Source: Pseudomonas sp. DC1.2
GTDB taxonomy: Bacteria; Pseudomonadota; Gammaproteobacteria; Pseudomonadales; Pseudomonadaceae
DNA: 64,000 bases
Direction of reading: 5' to 3'
Assembly: GCF_034351645.1 (NCBI RefSeq)
Contig: NZ_CP133782.1
Span: 4,680,001 to 4,744,000, forward strand
The position numbers were made by a program, and so were the translations under genes. Shown here in pieces: positions 1 to 9,165 of the stretch (the stretch's first letter is position 1; every line of letters starts with the position of its first letter). The notes below the pieces were generated by a model. That model was not told the DNA's origin, ran no database searches, and was given only the letters and a program-made list of their open reading frames with translations.

Positions 1-709
<709 letters not shown>

Positions 710-858
710 AAACATCTTTGGGTTTTTAAGAAACCCTAAACTTGGCTCAGCAATCGTTGGTTACATCTTTGATTTCTCGCGGAGTAACTTGTGATGCTGA
801 TAATCTTGTTGACTATCAGTCTGACTCCACAAGCACCCACACGAATTGCTTGATTCAG

Positions 859-870
859 TTGTTAAAGAGC
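859..870 (-). promoter_or_regulatory. boxA antitermination site of the rRNA leader
   Basis: The minus strand reads GCTCTTTAACAA, matching the E. coli rrn boxA core (TGCTCTTTAACA). It lies about 150 nt upstream of the 16S 5' end and downstream of all three promoters, where the NusB/NusE antitermination complex is known to load on rRNA leaders. Confidence 0.85.
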
Positions 871-906
871 GGGTGGCTAAGATCTTTCGTCTCAACCGAG
901 GCGCGC

Positions 907-934
907 ATTCTACAGCAGCCCCTGTTACTGTCAA
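907..934 (-). promoter_or_regulatory. rRNA operon promoter, gene-proximal
   Basis: On the minus strand: TTGACA (929-934), a 16-bp spacer and TAGAAT (907-912), followed by a GC-rich discriminator GCGCGCC. This is a near-consensus sigma-70 promoter about 190 nt before the 16S gene. The discriminator type is the one known to confer ppGpp/DksA sensitivity. Confidence 0.85.
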
Positions 935-1014
935 GCGGTTATTTTAAGAAGTTTCAAAGTTTCTTCTGCAACTTCAACCACTTGCGCTTTCGATCTCTCG
1001 TTAGCGGGAGGCGA

Positions 1015-1042
1015 ATTCTACAGCGTTACTCGCTGCTGTCAA
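1015..1042 (-). promoter_or_regulatory. rRNA operon promoter, middle
   Basis: On the minus strand: TTGACA (1037-1042), 16-bp spacer, TAGAAT (1015-1020), discriminator TCGCC. The architecture is the same as that of the gene-proximal promoter 108 bp downstream. Confidence 0.85.
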
Positions 1043-1217
1043 CACCTCTTTTTCTCCGCTTTCGATCGAGAAGATCGAATCGTTTATAAGGCTAAAACAC
1101 ACTGCCTTATCAACTCCTTCTGGGCTTCGATGATCTGAAGCAGCTCGCTGTCGAAACCTACATAACTCTTTGTTTACCAAGGAGTTTTCCGTTTCGACTG
1201 CGCCGGAAGTGGGGCGA

Positions 1218-1245
1218 ATTATAGACTTCCAGAATCTGCCGTCAA
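1218..1245 (-). promoter_or_regulatory. rRNA operon promoter, distal
   Basis: On the minus strand: TTGACG (1240-1245), 16-bp spacer, TATAAT (1218-1223), discriminator TCGCCCC. This third tandem promoter lies about 500 nt upstream of 16S and ends just before the msrQ stop codon region. The stretch 710-1252 holds the leader, boxA and these promoters but no gene. Confidence 0.85.
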
Positions 1246-1252
1246 CACCTAA

Positions 1253-1873
1253 TTACGCTTTTCTTGTAGAAGGTGCCTTTTTAGCCATTAAACGCGGAAT
1301 ACGGCGGGTTACCGGCGGTACGCGTAACACTAATAGCAGCGCACCTATAGAAGCATAAATAGCCCACTCCTTAAGGTCGGCGCGAACGATCCATAGCATA
1401 TGCAGCAACCCAAGCCCAAGAATCACGTAAGCCATTCGATGCAACTTCTTCCAGCGCCCGCCCAAACGTCTCTGACTGTAGCGATTGGAGGTCACGGCCA
1501 ACGCCAGCAAACAAAGAAAGCCCAACGTACCGACAATAATGTACGGCCTCTTACGTAGCTCAACCCCCAACTGCGACCAATCAAAACCGAGGATGAATGC
1601 CGCATAGCCACTCAGGTGCAGGACCACGTAAGCAAAACACCACAACCCCAGTTGCCGCCTGACAGCAATCCATCCCGGCCAACCCGTCATTTTTTGCAAA
1701 GGCGTCATGCTTAAAGTGATGAGCAACAGAATAAGCGTCCCTAGCCCCAACCTATCAACCAGAACCTTACCCGGATCAGGACCCAGCACATCCGCCCATG
1801 CCTGATACAACCACAGCAGCGGCCATGCCGCCGCCGCGACGAAGACACCCACACGCCAGAACGGATATCGCAT
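1253..1873 (-). CDS. msrQ: MsrQ, heme-binding membrane subunit of the MsrPQ methionine sulfoxide reductase
   Basis: The 206-residue protein has several hydrophobic segments and the ferric-reductase-like transmembrane layout of the YedZ/MsrQ family. The family is known to pass electrons from the quinone pool through heme b to periplasmic MsrP. Conserved histidines are visible in '[14 protein letters not shown]' and '[18 protein letters not shown]'. The ATG at 1873 overlaps the msrP stop by one base (TGATG), so translational coupling is likely; a TTG one codon upstream is a less likely start. It is the last gene of a two-gene operon lying head-to-tail with the rRNA promoters. Confidence 0.93.
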   Translation of the reverse strand: MRYPFWRVGVFVAAAAWPLLWLYQAWADVLGPDPGKVLVDRLGLGTLILLLITLSMTPLQKMTGWPGWIAVRRQLGLWCFAYVVLHLSGYAAFILGFDWSQLGVELRKRPYIIVGTLGFLCLLALAVTSNRYSQRRLGGRWKKLHRMAYVILGLGLLHMLWIVRADLKEWAIYASIGALLLVLRVPPVTRRIPRLMAKKAPSTRKA

Positions 1874-2886
1874 CAATAGTTCTTCCGCAGATCGAGCCCT
1901 ACATATAAAGAAGCAACCTCATCCGAGTAGCCATTGAACATTTGCGTGTCACGCACATTGGGCTTGAACAAACCACTGGGTAAGCGACGCTCGCGCGCCT
2001 GAGTCCAACGCGGGTGATCAACCGAAGGATTCACATTCGCAAAAAAACCATACTCGTCCGCCGCAATACTCTGCCAGGTGGTTTTAGGCTGCTCACTGAC
2101 CAAACTAATCCGCACGATAGATTTGACGCTCTTAAAGCCATACTTCCAAGGCACAACCAGACGCAACGGCGCGCCGTTCTGGTTGGGCAGCTCACGCCCA
2201 TACATACCTACGGCAAGAATCGCCAAAGGACTCATCGCCTCATCCAGCCTTAGCCCTTCGACATAAGGCCAGTTGATCAAAGCAAAATCAGAACGCTGCC
2301 CTGGCATGGTCTTAGGGTCTTGCAAGGTTTCAAAGCGAATATATTTAGCCTTGGACGTAGGCTCTACTTGCTTGAGCAAGGCGGAGATAGGAAAACCTAT
2401 CCAGGGAATGACCATCGACCAGGCTTCCACACAGCGCAGGCGATAAATTCGCTCCTCCAACTGATAAGGCTTCATGAAGTCTTCCAGCGCATATCGCCCC
2501 GGCTTACCCACCTCCCCATCGACAACCACACTCCAAGGCTCAGTCTTTAGTGCGCCGGCATTGGCAGCCGGATCGCCCTTATCGGTGCCGAACTCATAGA
2601 AGTTGTTGTAGTGGGTCGCATCTTTGAAGGGGGTAATCGCCTCATCCTTGACGTTGATCGCTCCCCACTTAGTAGAAGGAAGCTTTTCAGAAAACCAGGC
2701 CGGCGCCTTGCCTGCTTCGACATCTGCATAGCGCCCAGCCTCTTCGGCATTCGCCCAGCGCGGTAGACCGCTCACGGCCAAACCAGCCAAAGCAGCACCA
2801 AGCACACTACGACGAGAGAGATAAAGGGATTCAGACGTGACATCCGACTCATGACAGTCAGACGCTTTGGGGACTTTGATCAGCAT
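1873..2886 (-). CDS. msrP: MsrP, periplasmic molybdopterin methionine sulfoxide reductase catalytic subunit
   Basis: The 337-residue protein repairs oxidised methionine in periplasmic proteins (family knowledge). The N-terminus carries a twin-arginine signal, '[18 protein letters not shown]', ending near 'RWANA', consistent with export of a folded molybdoenzyme. The sulfite-oxidase fold follows, with the cysteine that ligates Mo in '[11 protein letters not shown]'. The start ATG is preceded by GGAG at suitable spacing. It is coupled to msrQ by a one-base overlap. The length matches E. coli YedY. Confidence 0.95.
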   Translation of the reverse strand: MLIKVPKASDCHESDVTSESLYLSRRSVLGAALAGLAVSGLPRWANAEEAGRYADVEAGKAPAWFSEKLPSTKWGAINVKDEAITPFKDATHYNNFYEFGTDKGDPAANAGALKTEPWSVVVDGEVGKPGRYALEDFMKPYQLEERIYRLRCVEAWSMVIPWIGFPISALLKQVEPTSKAKYIRFETLQDPKTMPGQRSDFALINWPYVEGLRLDEAMSPLAILAVGMYGRELPNQNGAPLRLVVPWKYGFKSVKSIVRISLVSEQPKTTWQSIAADEYGFFANVNPSVDHPRWTQARERRLPSGLFKPNVRDTQMFNGYSDEVASLYVGLDLRKNY

Positions 2887-2949
2887 GGCAACTCCGCAGC
2901 ATTGGAGGACAGATGCACCAATAGACTGCGGAGTATGGGGGAAATTACA

Positions 2950-3807
2950 TTACTCGGTGTTTTTGTGCCGGCGAAGATGCAACAAATATTGCACCGGGCC
3001 AGAAGCCGCGTAGGCGAGGAAAACCAGCAGTAGTATGCGCGGCGGATCACTGAACACCACGGCAAACACCAGCACCACGGCGAGGATCGCAACAAAGGGA
3101 ACGCGCCCCTTCAAGTCCAGCTCCTTGAAGCTGTTGTACTTGATGTTACTGACCATCAGCATACCGGCAGCCGCTACCATCAAGGCAACCAGGAAGGACA
3201 TCTTCGAGCCCTGAATACCGTAATCACTGAACGCCCAGACAATACCCGCCACCACACCCGCGGCAGCAGGACTGGCCAGACCAATAAAGTAGCGTTTGTC
3301 CGCAGTGCCAACTTGAGTGTTGAACCGCGCCAAACGCAACGCAGCGCCGGCAACATAAATGAAGGCGACCATCCAGCCAACCTTGCCCATATCACCCAGC
3401 GCCCAACCGAACGCCAGCAGCGCCGGTGCGACGCCAAACGCGACCATGTCCGACAGAGAGTCGTACTCGGCACCAAATGCGCTCTGGGTATTGGTCATAC
3501 GAGCAACCCGACCATCCAGGCCATCAAGCACCATGGCGACGAAAATCGCGATCGCCGCGAACGCAAAATACTTACTCGCACTGGCTGAGTCACCGGCGCT
3601 CAAGGCCGCCTGAGCACTCATCGAGTTGATGATGGAATAGAAACCTGCGAAGAGGTTCGCAGTGGTAAACAGATTCGGCAGAAGGTAGATACCACGATGC
3701 CGGACTTTACGACCTTCAGCGTCATGCCCTTCTTCGATGTGTTCATCGATAGGCAGCAGACTTTCGGCGTCAGGAGCCTGGTTTGGCTCTTCGGGACGTT
3801 CGCTCAT
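2950..3807 (-). CDS. pssA: CDP-diacylglycerol--serine O-phosphatidyltransferase
   Basis: It makes phosphatidylserine, the precursor of phosphatidylethanolamine, in the inner membrane. The CDP-alcohol phosphotransferase signature is complete: DG-x2-DGRVAR, then G-x3-D-x3-D in 'FGAEYDSLSDMVAFG'. It has multiple transmembrane helices and a charged cytoplasmic N-terminus. The ATG at 3807 is chosen (285 aa) because AAGG lies eight bases upstream; the ATG at 3813 would leave only two bases. It belongs to the type II multi-spanning PssA, unlike the E. coli phospholipase-D-like enzyme. It follows the ilvC terminator, so it probably has its own promoter. Confidence 0.93.
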   Translation of the reverse strand: MSERPEEPNQAPDAESLLPIDEHIEEGHDAEGRKVRHRGIYLLPNLFTTANLFAGFYSIINSMSAQAALSAGDSASASKYFAFAAIAIFVAMVLDGLDGRVARMTNTQSAFGAEYDSLSDMVAFGVAPALLAFGWALGDMGKVGWMVAFIYVAGAALRLARFNTQVGTADKRYFIGLASPAAAGVVAGIVWAFSDYGIQGSKMSFLVALMVAAAGMLMVSNIKYNSFKELDLKGRVPFVAILAVVLVFAVVFSDPPRILLLVFLAYAASGPVQYLLHLRRHKNTE

Positions 3808-3907
3808 GGACATTACCTTGCAACAGGGTGGAAAGTTTCGACAGGTGTCTGGGACGACGGTTCGGCCGCAAACGATGCAGCTTTATACCAGAACCAGCCT
3901 CCCAAAC

Positions 3908-3932
3908 AAAAAAACGCGGCCTAGGCCGCGTT
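3908..3932 (-). terminator. Rho-independent terminator of ilvC
   Basis: The 9-bp GC-rich inverted repeat AACGCGGCC/GGCCGCGTT (3913-3932) with a two-base loop is followed on the minus strand by seven T residues. It closes the ilvI-ilvH-ilvC unit before pssA. Confidence 0.88.
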
Positions 3933-3951
3933 TTCCGTACAAGTGAGCGAC

Positions 3952-4977
<1,026 letters not shown>

Positions 4978-5016
4978 CTATATATCCAGGCCGTTAAGGC
5001 CATTCGCTAATTTGGT

Positions 5017-5508
5017 TTAAATGCTGAGAACTTTGTCGCCGCGCGCAATCCCGGTGACGCCACTGCGCACGGTCTCCAGAATCGAAGCGGTGCCGATCGA
5101 TTGAATAAAGCTGTCGAGCTTGTCGCTGGTACCCGTCAATTGAACGGTATACACGCTGGCACTCACATCCACGATCTGCCCACGGTAAATATCGGTGGTG
5201 CGCTTGATCTCGGCGCGCTGGGCACCGGTAGCCTTGACCTTGACCAGCATCAGTTCGCGCTCGATATGAGCGCTCTCCGACAGGTCAACCAGTTTGACTA
5301 CCTCGATCAACTTGTTCAGGTTCTTGGTGATCTGCTCGATGACTTCATCGTGGCCAACAGTAGTCAGCGTCAGACGCGACAGGGTCGGGTCTTCGGTAGG
5401 TGCCACCGTCAGGCTTTCGATGTTGTAGTTGCGCTGCGAAAACAGCCCTACCACACGAGAGAGCGCGCCCGGTTCGTTTTCCAGAAGCAAGGAAATAATG
5501 TGCCGCAT
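5017..5508 (-). CDS. ilvH: Acetolactate synthase small (regulatory) subunit
   Basis: The 163-residue regulatory subunit confers valine feedback inhibition on the large subunit. The N-terminal ACT domain starts 'MRHIISLLLENEPGALSRV', the standard family start. I therefore place the start at 5508 rather than at an in-frame upstream codon inside ilvI. Only two bases separate it from the ilvI stop, implying coupled translation. The second half is the ALS_ss C-terminal domain ('LMLVKVKATGAQRAEI'). Confidence 0.97.
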   Translation of the reverse strand: MRHIISLLLENEPGALSRVVGLFSQRNYNIESLTVAPTEDPTLSRLTLTTVGHDEVIEQITKNLNKLIEVVKLVDLSESAHIERELMLVKVKATGAQRAEIKRTTDIYRGQIVDVSASVYTVQLTGTSDKLDSFIQSIGTASILETVRSGVTGIARGDKVLSI

Positions 5509-5510
5509 GA

Positions 5511-7244
5511 TTAAGTACGCTCCGTCTTGCTCAGCCACATATCGCGCATGGAGCCGTCTTTGATCTGCATCGGGTAGACGTGCTCGCTGGTGTCGACCGA
5601 AATATCGAGCACCACCAGGCGATCTGTCATGGCAAACGCCTCTTCCATCTTCGACTTCAAATCTTTCGATTCAGTGATGCGCATGCCGACGTGACCATAT
5701 GCCTCTGCCAGCTTGACGAAATCAGGCAACGACTCCATGTACGAGTGCGAGTGACGGCTGCCATAACTCATGTCTTGCCACTGACGAACCATACCCAGAA
5801 CACCGTTGTTCAGGATGACGATTTTCACAGGCAGACCATATTGCAGACAGGTGGACAGCTCCTGAATGTTCATCTGGATACTGCCCTCACCCGTCACACA
5901 GGCGACGTCGGCATCAGGGAAGCTCAATTTGACGCCCATGGCTGCCGGAAAACCGAAGCCCATGGTGCCCAAGCCACCGGAGTTGATCCAGCGATTGGGC
6001 TTATTGAAACGGTAATATTGCGCGGCAAACATCTGGTGCTGCCCCACATCCGACGTCACATAGGCATCGCCTTTGGTGACTTCGCACAGGGTTTCAATCA
6101 CGGTCTGCGGCTTGATGATGCTGCCGTCACCCTTGTCATAAGGGAACAGGCCACGGTCACCGCGCCACTCATCGACTTGCTTCCACCAACTGGCAACGGA
6201 CTCCTTGTTCGGGGTCTCGCCAATTTCCTTGAGGATCGCGACCATTTCGGTCAGGACACTCTCGACCGGACCAACGATAGGCACGTCGGCCTTGATGGTT
6301 TTGGAAATAGAAGCCGGATCGATGTCGATGTGAATGATCTTGGCATTCGGGCAAAACTTCGCCGGCCCATTGATCACACGATCATCGAACCGTGCGCCAA
6401 CCGCCAGGATCACGTCAGCGTGGTGCATCGCCAAGTTAGCCGTGTAGCTGCCATGCATACCGAGCATGCCGATGAACTGACGATCGGTGCCAGGGTAGGC
6501 ACCCAGTCCCATAAGGGTGTTAGTCACAGGCAGGTTGAGCATCTTCGCCAATTCGGTCAGCGGCGCGGAGCCACCACCGAGAATCACGCCGCCGCCGGCG
6601 TACATCACTGGACGCTTGGCCGCCAGAAGCATTTCAGCTGCCTTGCGGATTTGCCCCGAGTGACCGCGAACAGCCGGGCTGTAGGAACGCAGCTTGGCTT
6701 TTTTCGGGAAAACGTATTCAAACTTCTCGGCCGGGTTGGTCATGTCTTTCGGGATATCGACAACGACAGGGCCCGGACGACCGGATTGCGCCAGGTAGAA
6801 CGCTTTTTTCATGACTTCCGGGATTTCCGAAGCGTGCTTGATCATGAAGCTGTGCTTCACGATCGGCCGGGAGATACCGATCATGTCGGTTTCCTGGAAC
6901 GCGTCGGTGCCGACGAGGGTGCTGGGCACTTGGCCGGAAATGATCACCATCGGAATGGAGTCCATGTAGGCCGTGGCAATACCCGTGATAGCGTTGGTTG
7001 CGCCCGGACCGGACGTCACCAGCACTACGCCGGCTTTACCGGTGGCGCGAGCATAGCCATCAGCCATATGGGTAGCAGCCTGCTCATGGCGAACCAGAAT
7101 ATGGGTCACTTCCGGTTCTTTGAACAGGGCATCGTAGACATGAAGAAGAGCACCGCCAGGGTACCCGTAGATGTATTTGACGCCTTCGTCACGCAAAAAG
7201 CGGACGAGCATCTCACCGCCAGATAAAAGCTCCACGTTGTTCAC
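5511..7244 (-). CDS. ilvI: Acetolactate synthase large (catalytic) subunit, IlvI/IlvB type
   Basis: This thiamine-diphosphate enzyme condenses pyruvate with pyruvate or 2-ketobutyrate. The 577-residue protein carries the catalytic glutamate Glu54 in '[18 protein letters not shown]', the FAD/central domain, and a C-terminal ThDP domain. The ThDP/Mg motif here reads G-E-G-S ('[14 protein letters not shown]') instead of the usual G-D-G-S, a conservative swap of a metal ligand that I believe is common in Pseudomonas. It is the promoter-proximal gene of ilvI-ilvH-ilvC. The C-terminus 'WLSKTERT' matches E. coli IlvI. Confidence 0.97.
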   Translation of the reverse strand: MNNVELLSGGEMLVRFLRDEGVKYIYGYPGGALLHVYDALFKEPEVTHILVRHEQAATHMADGYARATGKAGVVLVTSGPGATNAITGIATAYMDSIPMVIISGQVPSTLVGTDAFQETDMIGISRPIVKHSFMIKHASEIPEVMKKAFYLAQSGRPGPVVVDIPKDMTNPAEKFEYVFPKKAKLRSYSPAVRGHSGQIRKAAEMLLAAKRPVMYAGGGVILGGGSAPLTELAKMLNLPVTNTLMGLGAYPGTDRQFIGMLGMHGSYTANLAMHHADVILAVGARFDDRVINGPAKFCPNAKIIHIDIDPASISKTIKADVPIVGPVESVLTEMVAILKEIGETPNKESVASWWKQVDEWRGDRGLFPYDKGDGSIIKPQTVIETLCEVTKGDAYVTSDVGQHQMFAAQYYRFNKPNRWINSGGLGTMGFGFPAAMGVKLSFPDADVACVTGEGSIQMNIQELSTCLQYGLPVKIVILNNGVLGMVRQWQDMSYGSRHSHSYMESLPDFVKLAEAYGHVGMRITESKDLKSKMEEAFAMTDRLVVLDISVDTSEHVYPMQIKDGSMRDMWLSKTERT

Positions 7245-7635
7245 CTCTAAAACGCCAGAATACCGTCCACTCCAAAGCGAACGGGTCTTAATAGGTTTAC
7301 TTCTCGGCAGAGCATGAGCGACGGTGGTCGCCGACTACGTCAGCACTGACTGAGCAAGTATTGGGATCGTCCCAAGTGTTGCGGGGCTTTCCCACCCAGC
7401 GCGAGGTAACGCGTTGCGGGTGTAACAGGTCGGCGCGGGTATGCGCCTCATGATCTACCGAGTGGGCCTGCTTCTGGCAGTCCCTCTACAGCGGACTTTG
7501 GATTCTTCTGTTTCGTCCCCTGCAAGTCAAGTCGTCAATGTGCTTTATTCTAGTAAGCGCATGAGAACGCAAGAAAAAACCTGTAAAACGCAAGTGTGTT
7601 AGCTTCAATTGCGCAACCCATGACAAGGAAACGGC
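7245..7635. other. Intergenic region between ilvI and the DUF4124 gene; probable ilvI leader
   Basis: No recognised gene lies in these 391 bases. On the minus strand a TAGAAT box near 7548-7553 could be an ilvI promoter element, though its -35 is poor. A hairpin TTGGGA/TCCCAA sits at 7361-7375. An open frame of 38 codons (7451 down to 7335) ends in a stretch rich in Ile, Leu and Val codons, a possible but unproven attenuator peptide. On the plus strand the last bases supply AAGGAAA as the ribosome site of the next gene. Confidence 0.4.
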
Positions 7636-8058
7636 ATGCGAACGTTCATCTTCACCGCCAGTCTGCTGATAGCCCTGAGCCCTGCGTGCATGGCGGCTCA
7701 GATCTATAAGTGGGTCGACGCCCAAGGCGTGACCCATTTCGATGCACAACCACCCCAAGGCCAGCAATCGACAGCACTGGCCACGCCCCCTCCTCCTGCC
7801 GTCAAACCGGCCACCCCCTTGCGCAGTAGCACGACAGGCGCTCAAGAGGCCGTCGACAAAACGGTCAAAAAGCAGGTTGCCGAGCAGCAAGCGCAGCTCA
7901 ATGCATTCTGTGAGCAGGCTCGAACGAACCTGGCTCAGCTTAAGAACAATCCGCGACTACGTGAAGAGGTCGAAGGCGAAAAGCGCCGCCTGACAGACCA
8001 GCAACGTCAGGAGCGCATCACCGAAACGCAAAAACAAATTGCAGATAACTGCCAGTAA
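7636..8058 (+). CDS. DUF4124 domain-containing secreted protein
   Basis: The 140-residue protein has an N-terminal signal peptide ('MRTFIFTASLLIALSPACMAA') followed directly by the DUF4124 motif 'QIYKWVDAQGVTHFDAQPP'. This small beta-rich domain is common in secreted gammaproteobacterial proteins of unknown function. The rest is Ala/Gln/Lys-rich and probably helical, with a proline stretch near residues 49-60. AAGGAAA precedes the ATG. It is transcribed alone and converges on yqcC. No function is known to me. Confidence 0.85.
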   Translation: MRTFIFTASLLIALSPACMAAQIYKWVDAQGVTHFDAQPPQGQQSTALATPPPPAVKPATPLRSSTTGAQEAVDKTVKKQVAEQQAQLNAFCEQARTNLAQLKNNPRLREEVEGEKRRLTDQQRQERITETQKQIADNCQ

Positions 8059-8076
8059 ACACTGGCAGCTTTTGCC

Positions 8077-8412
8077 TCAGCGGGAGGCTGTGATCAGCAG
8101 GTCGAACTCTTTGAGCAGAACCTGAAGCTGCCGATCCTTGCCTCGAACCTGGCGAGCAGCAAAGACCATTTCCGCCATGTCCTGAATCCCCGAGGCATTG
8201 GGCAAGGGTAGATCCTGCTCCAGAATCGCCTTCATCCGCGGCAGGAAGATCCATTGCAGCCATTGCTCAAAGTCCAGGGTATCGACCGAAAACGGCTCGA
8301 CACTGGACAGCGCCTCAGCACTCGGCGGCAACTCGTCCCACCAACCCTGCACCCGCAGCTCACGCTCGATCAACAGCAACTGCTCGGCGATCCTTGGAAA
8401 ACGCACATCCAT
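8077..8412 (-). CDS. YqcC family protein (DUF446)
   Basis: The 111-residue cytoplasmic protein matches the YqcC/DUF446 family by its 'LLLIERELRVQGWWDELPPS' opening and 'FEQWLQWIFLPRM' core. The family is small, mostly helical and functionally uncharacterised. The ATG at 8412 overlaps the lpoP stop by one base (TGATG); a GTG at 8415 is an alternative. It is the last gene of the mrcB-lpoP-yqcC cluster, so it is probably co-transcribed with the cell-wall genes. Whether it shares their job is not known. Confidence 0.87.
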   Translation of the reverse strand: MDVRFPRIAEQLLLIERELRVQGWWDELPPSAEALSSVEPFSVDTLDFEQWLQWIFLPRMKAILEQDLPLPNASGIQDMAEMVFAARQVRGKDRQLQVLLKEFDLLITASR

Positions 8413-9149
8413 CACAGCGAAACCTTGGCCTTCTGACGGGCCATCGCAGCGCCAGATGCATCACCTTGTTTCTCACGCGCCTGAGCAATCAGTTGCCACA
8501 AGCTGGCTTGAAGGTCCGGACGACCATTGGCGAAGGTCAAACCGCGACGAGCGAATTGCTCGGCCTGCGGCGCATCCCCTTGGGCCATGCGCACCTGCGC
8601 CAGACGGTAAAGCACTTGCGGCTCACGCGGAGCCACGCGCTGGGCACGCTCCAGGCTAGAAGACGCACCGTTAAGATCGCCACCGGCCTGTTGCTGCTGA
8701 GCGGTCGTTAACAGTGCGAGCACCGGACCGTCCAGTTGTTCATCGGCAGACAGGCCACCACCAGCGCTCGCCGAAGGAATACCGCTGGGCGTCGACGGCA
8801 TGCTGTAGCTGCCCTGATTGATCGGCGCCGACTGGATCGGCGAGGTATCAATCGGCCCAGGGGTAATCGGCCCGGGAGTGATGGGCGAGGTGCTGATCGG
8901 AGTCGACGTGACCGCGCCACCTCCTGGCACCATCACCACTACCCCGCTATCCCCCTGCGCAACGGCCTGACTTTGAGCTTGCGGCGCACGTTTCACCGTC
9001 GTCTTGCGAAAACCGCCATTCGACGAAATACGCTCGCTATTGGACACCGCGGTACCGGAGTCCTCCACTGGAATTGAACCGCGTTGTACGGTGGAGCAGC
9101 CACTGAGCAAAGCCACGGCGGTAATCGCTGGAATCAACCACTTGTTCAC
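8412..9149 (-). CDS. lpoP: LpoP-like outer-membrane lipoprotein activator of PBP1b (TPR domain)
   Basis: The 245-residue lipoprotein has signal peptide and lipobox 'LLSG-C' with the acylated Cys19. A disordered Pro/Ile/Ser/Thr linker with tandem 'PI(T/D/S)' units (about residues 80-120) leads to a C-terminal TPR region ('LERAQRVAPREPQVLYRLAQ'). P. aeruginosa LpoP, the outer-membrane activator of PBP1b, has this plan and lies beside the PBP1b gene. Here mrcB is 16 bp upstream in the same operon, so I assign LpoP by architecture and context. The start is GTG with AGAGGG upstream. Confidence 0.8.
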   Translation of the reverse strand: MNKWLIPAITAVALLSGCSTVQRGSIPVEDSGTAVSNSERISSNGGFRKTTVKRAPQAQSQAVAQGDSGVVVMVPGGGAVTSTPISTSPITPGPITPGPIDTSPIQSAPINQGSYSMPSTPSGIPSASAGGGLSADEQLDGPVLALLTTAQQQQAGGDLNGASSSLERAQRVAPREPQVLYRLAQVRMAQGDAPQAEQFARRGLTFANGRPDLQASLWQLIAQAREKQGDASGAAMARQKAKVSL

Positions 9150-9165
9150 TTGAAACCCTCTTTGC

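Noticed and set aside
742..1089. 115-codon plus-strand frame in the rRNA leader
   Set aside because: It covers the promoters and boxA of the rRNA operon on the opposite strand and encodes no recognisable protein.
5580..7226. 548-codon plus-strand frame opposite ilvI
   Set aside because: It lies wholly antisense to a clear acetolactate synthase; its protein shows no known domain and has the His/Arg/Gln-rich look of a shadow frame in GC-rich DNA.
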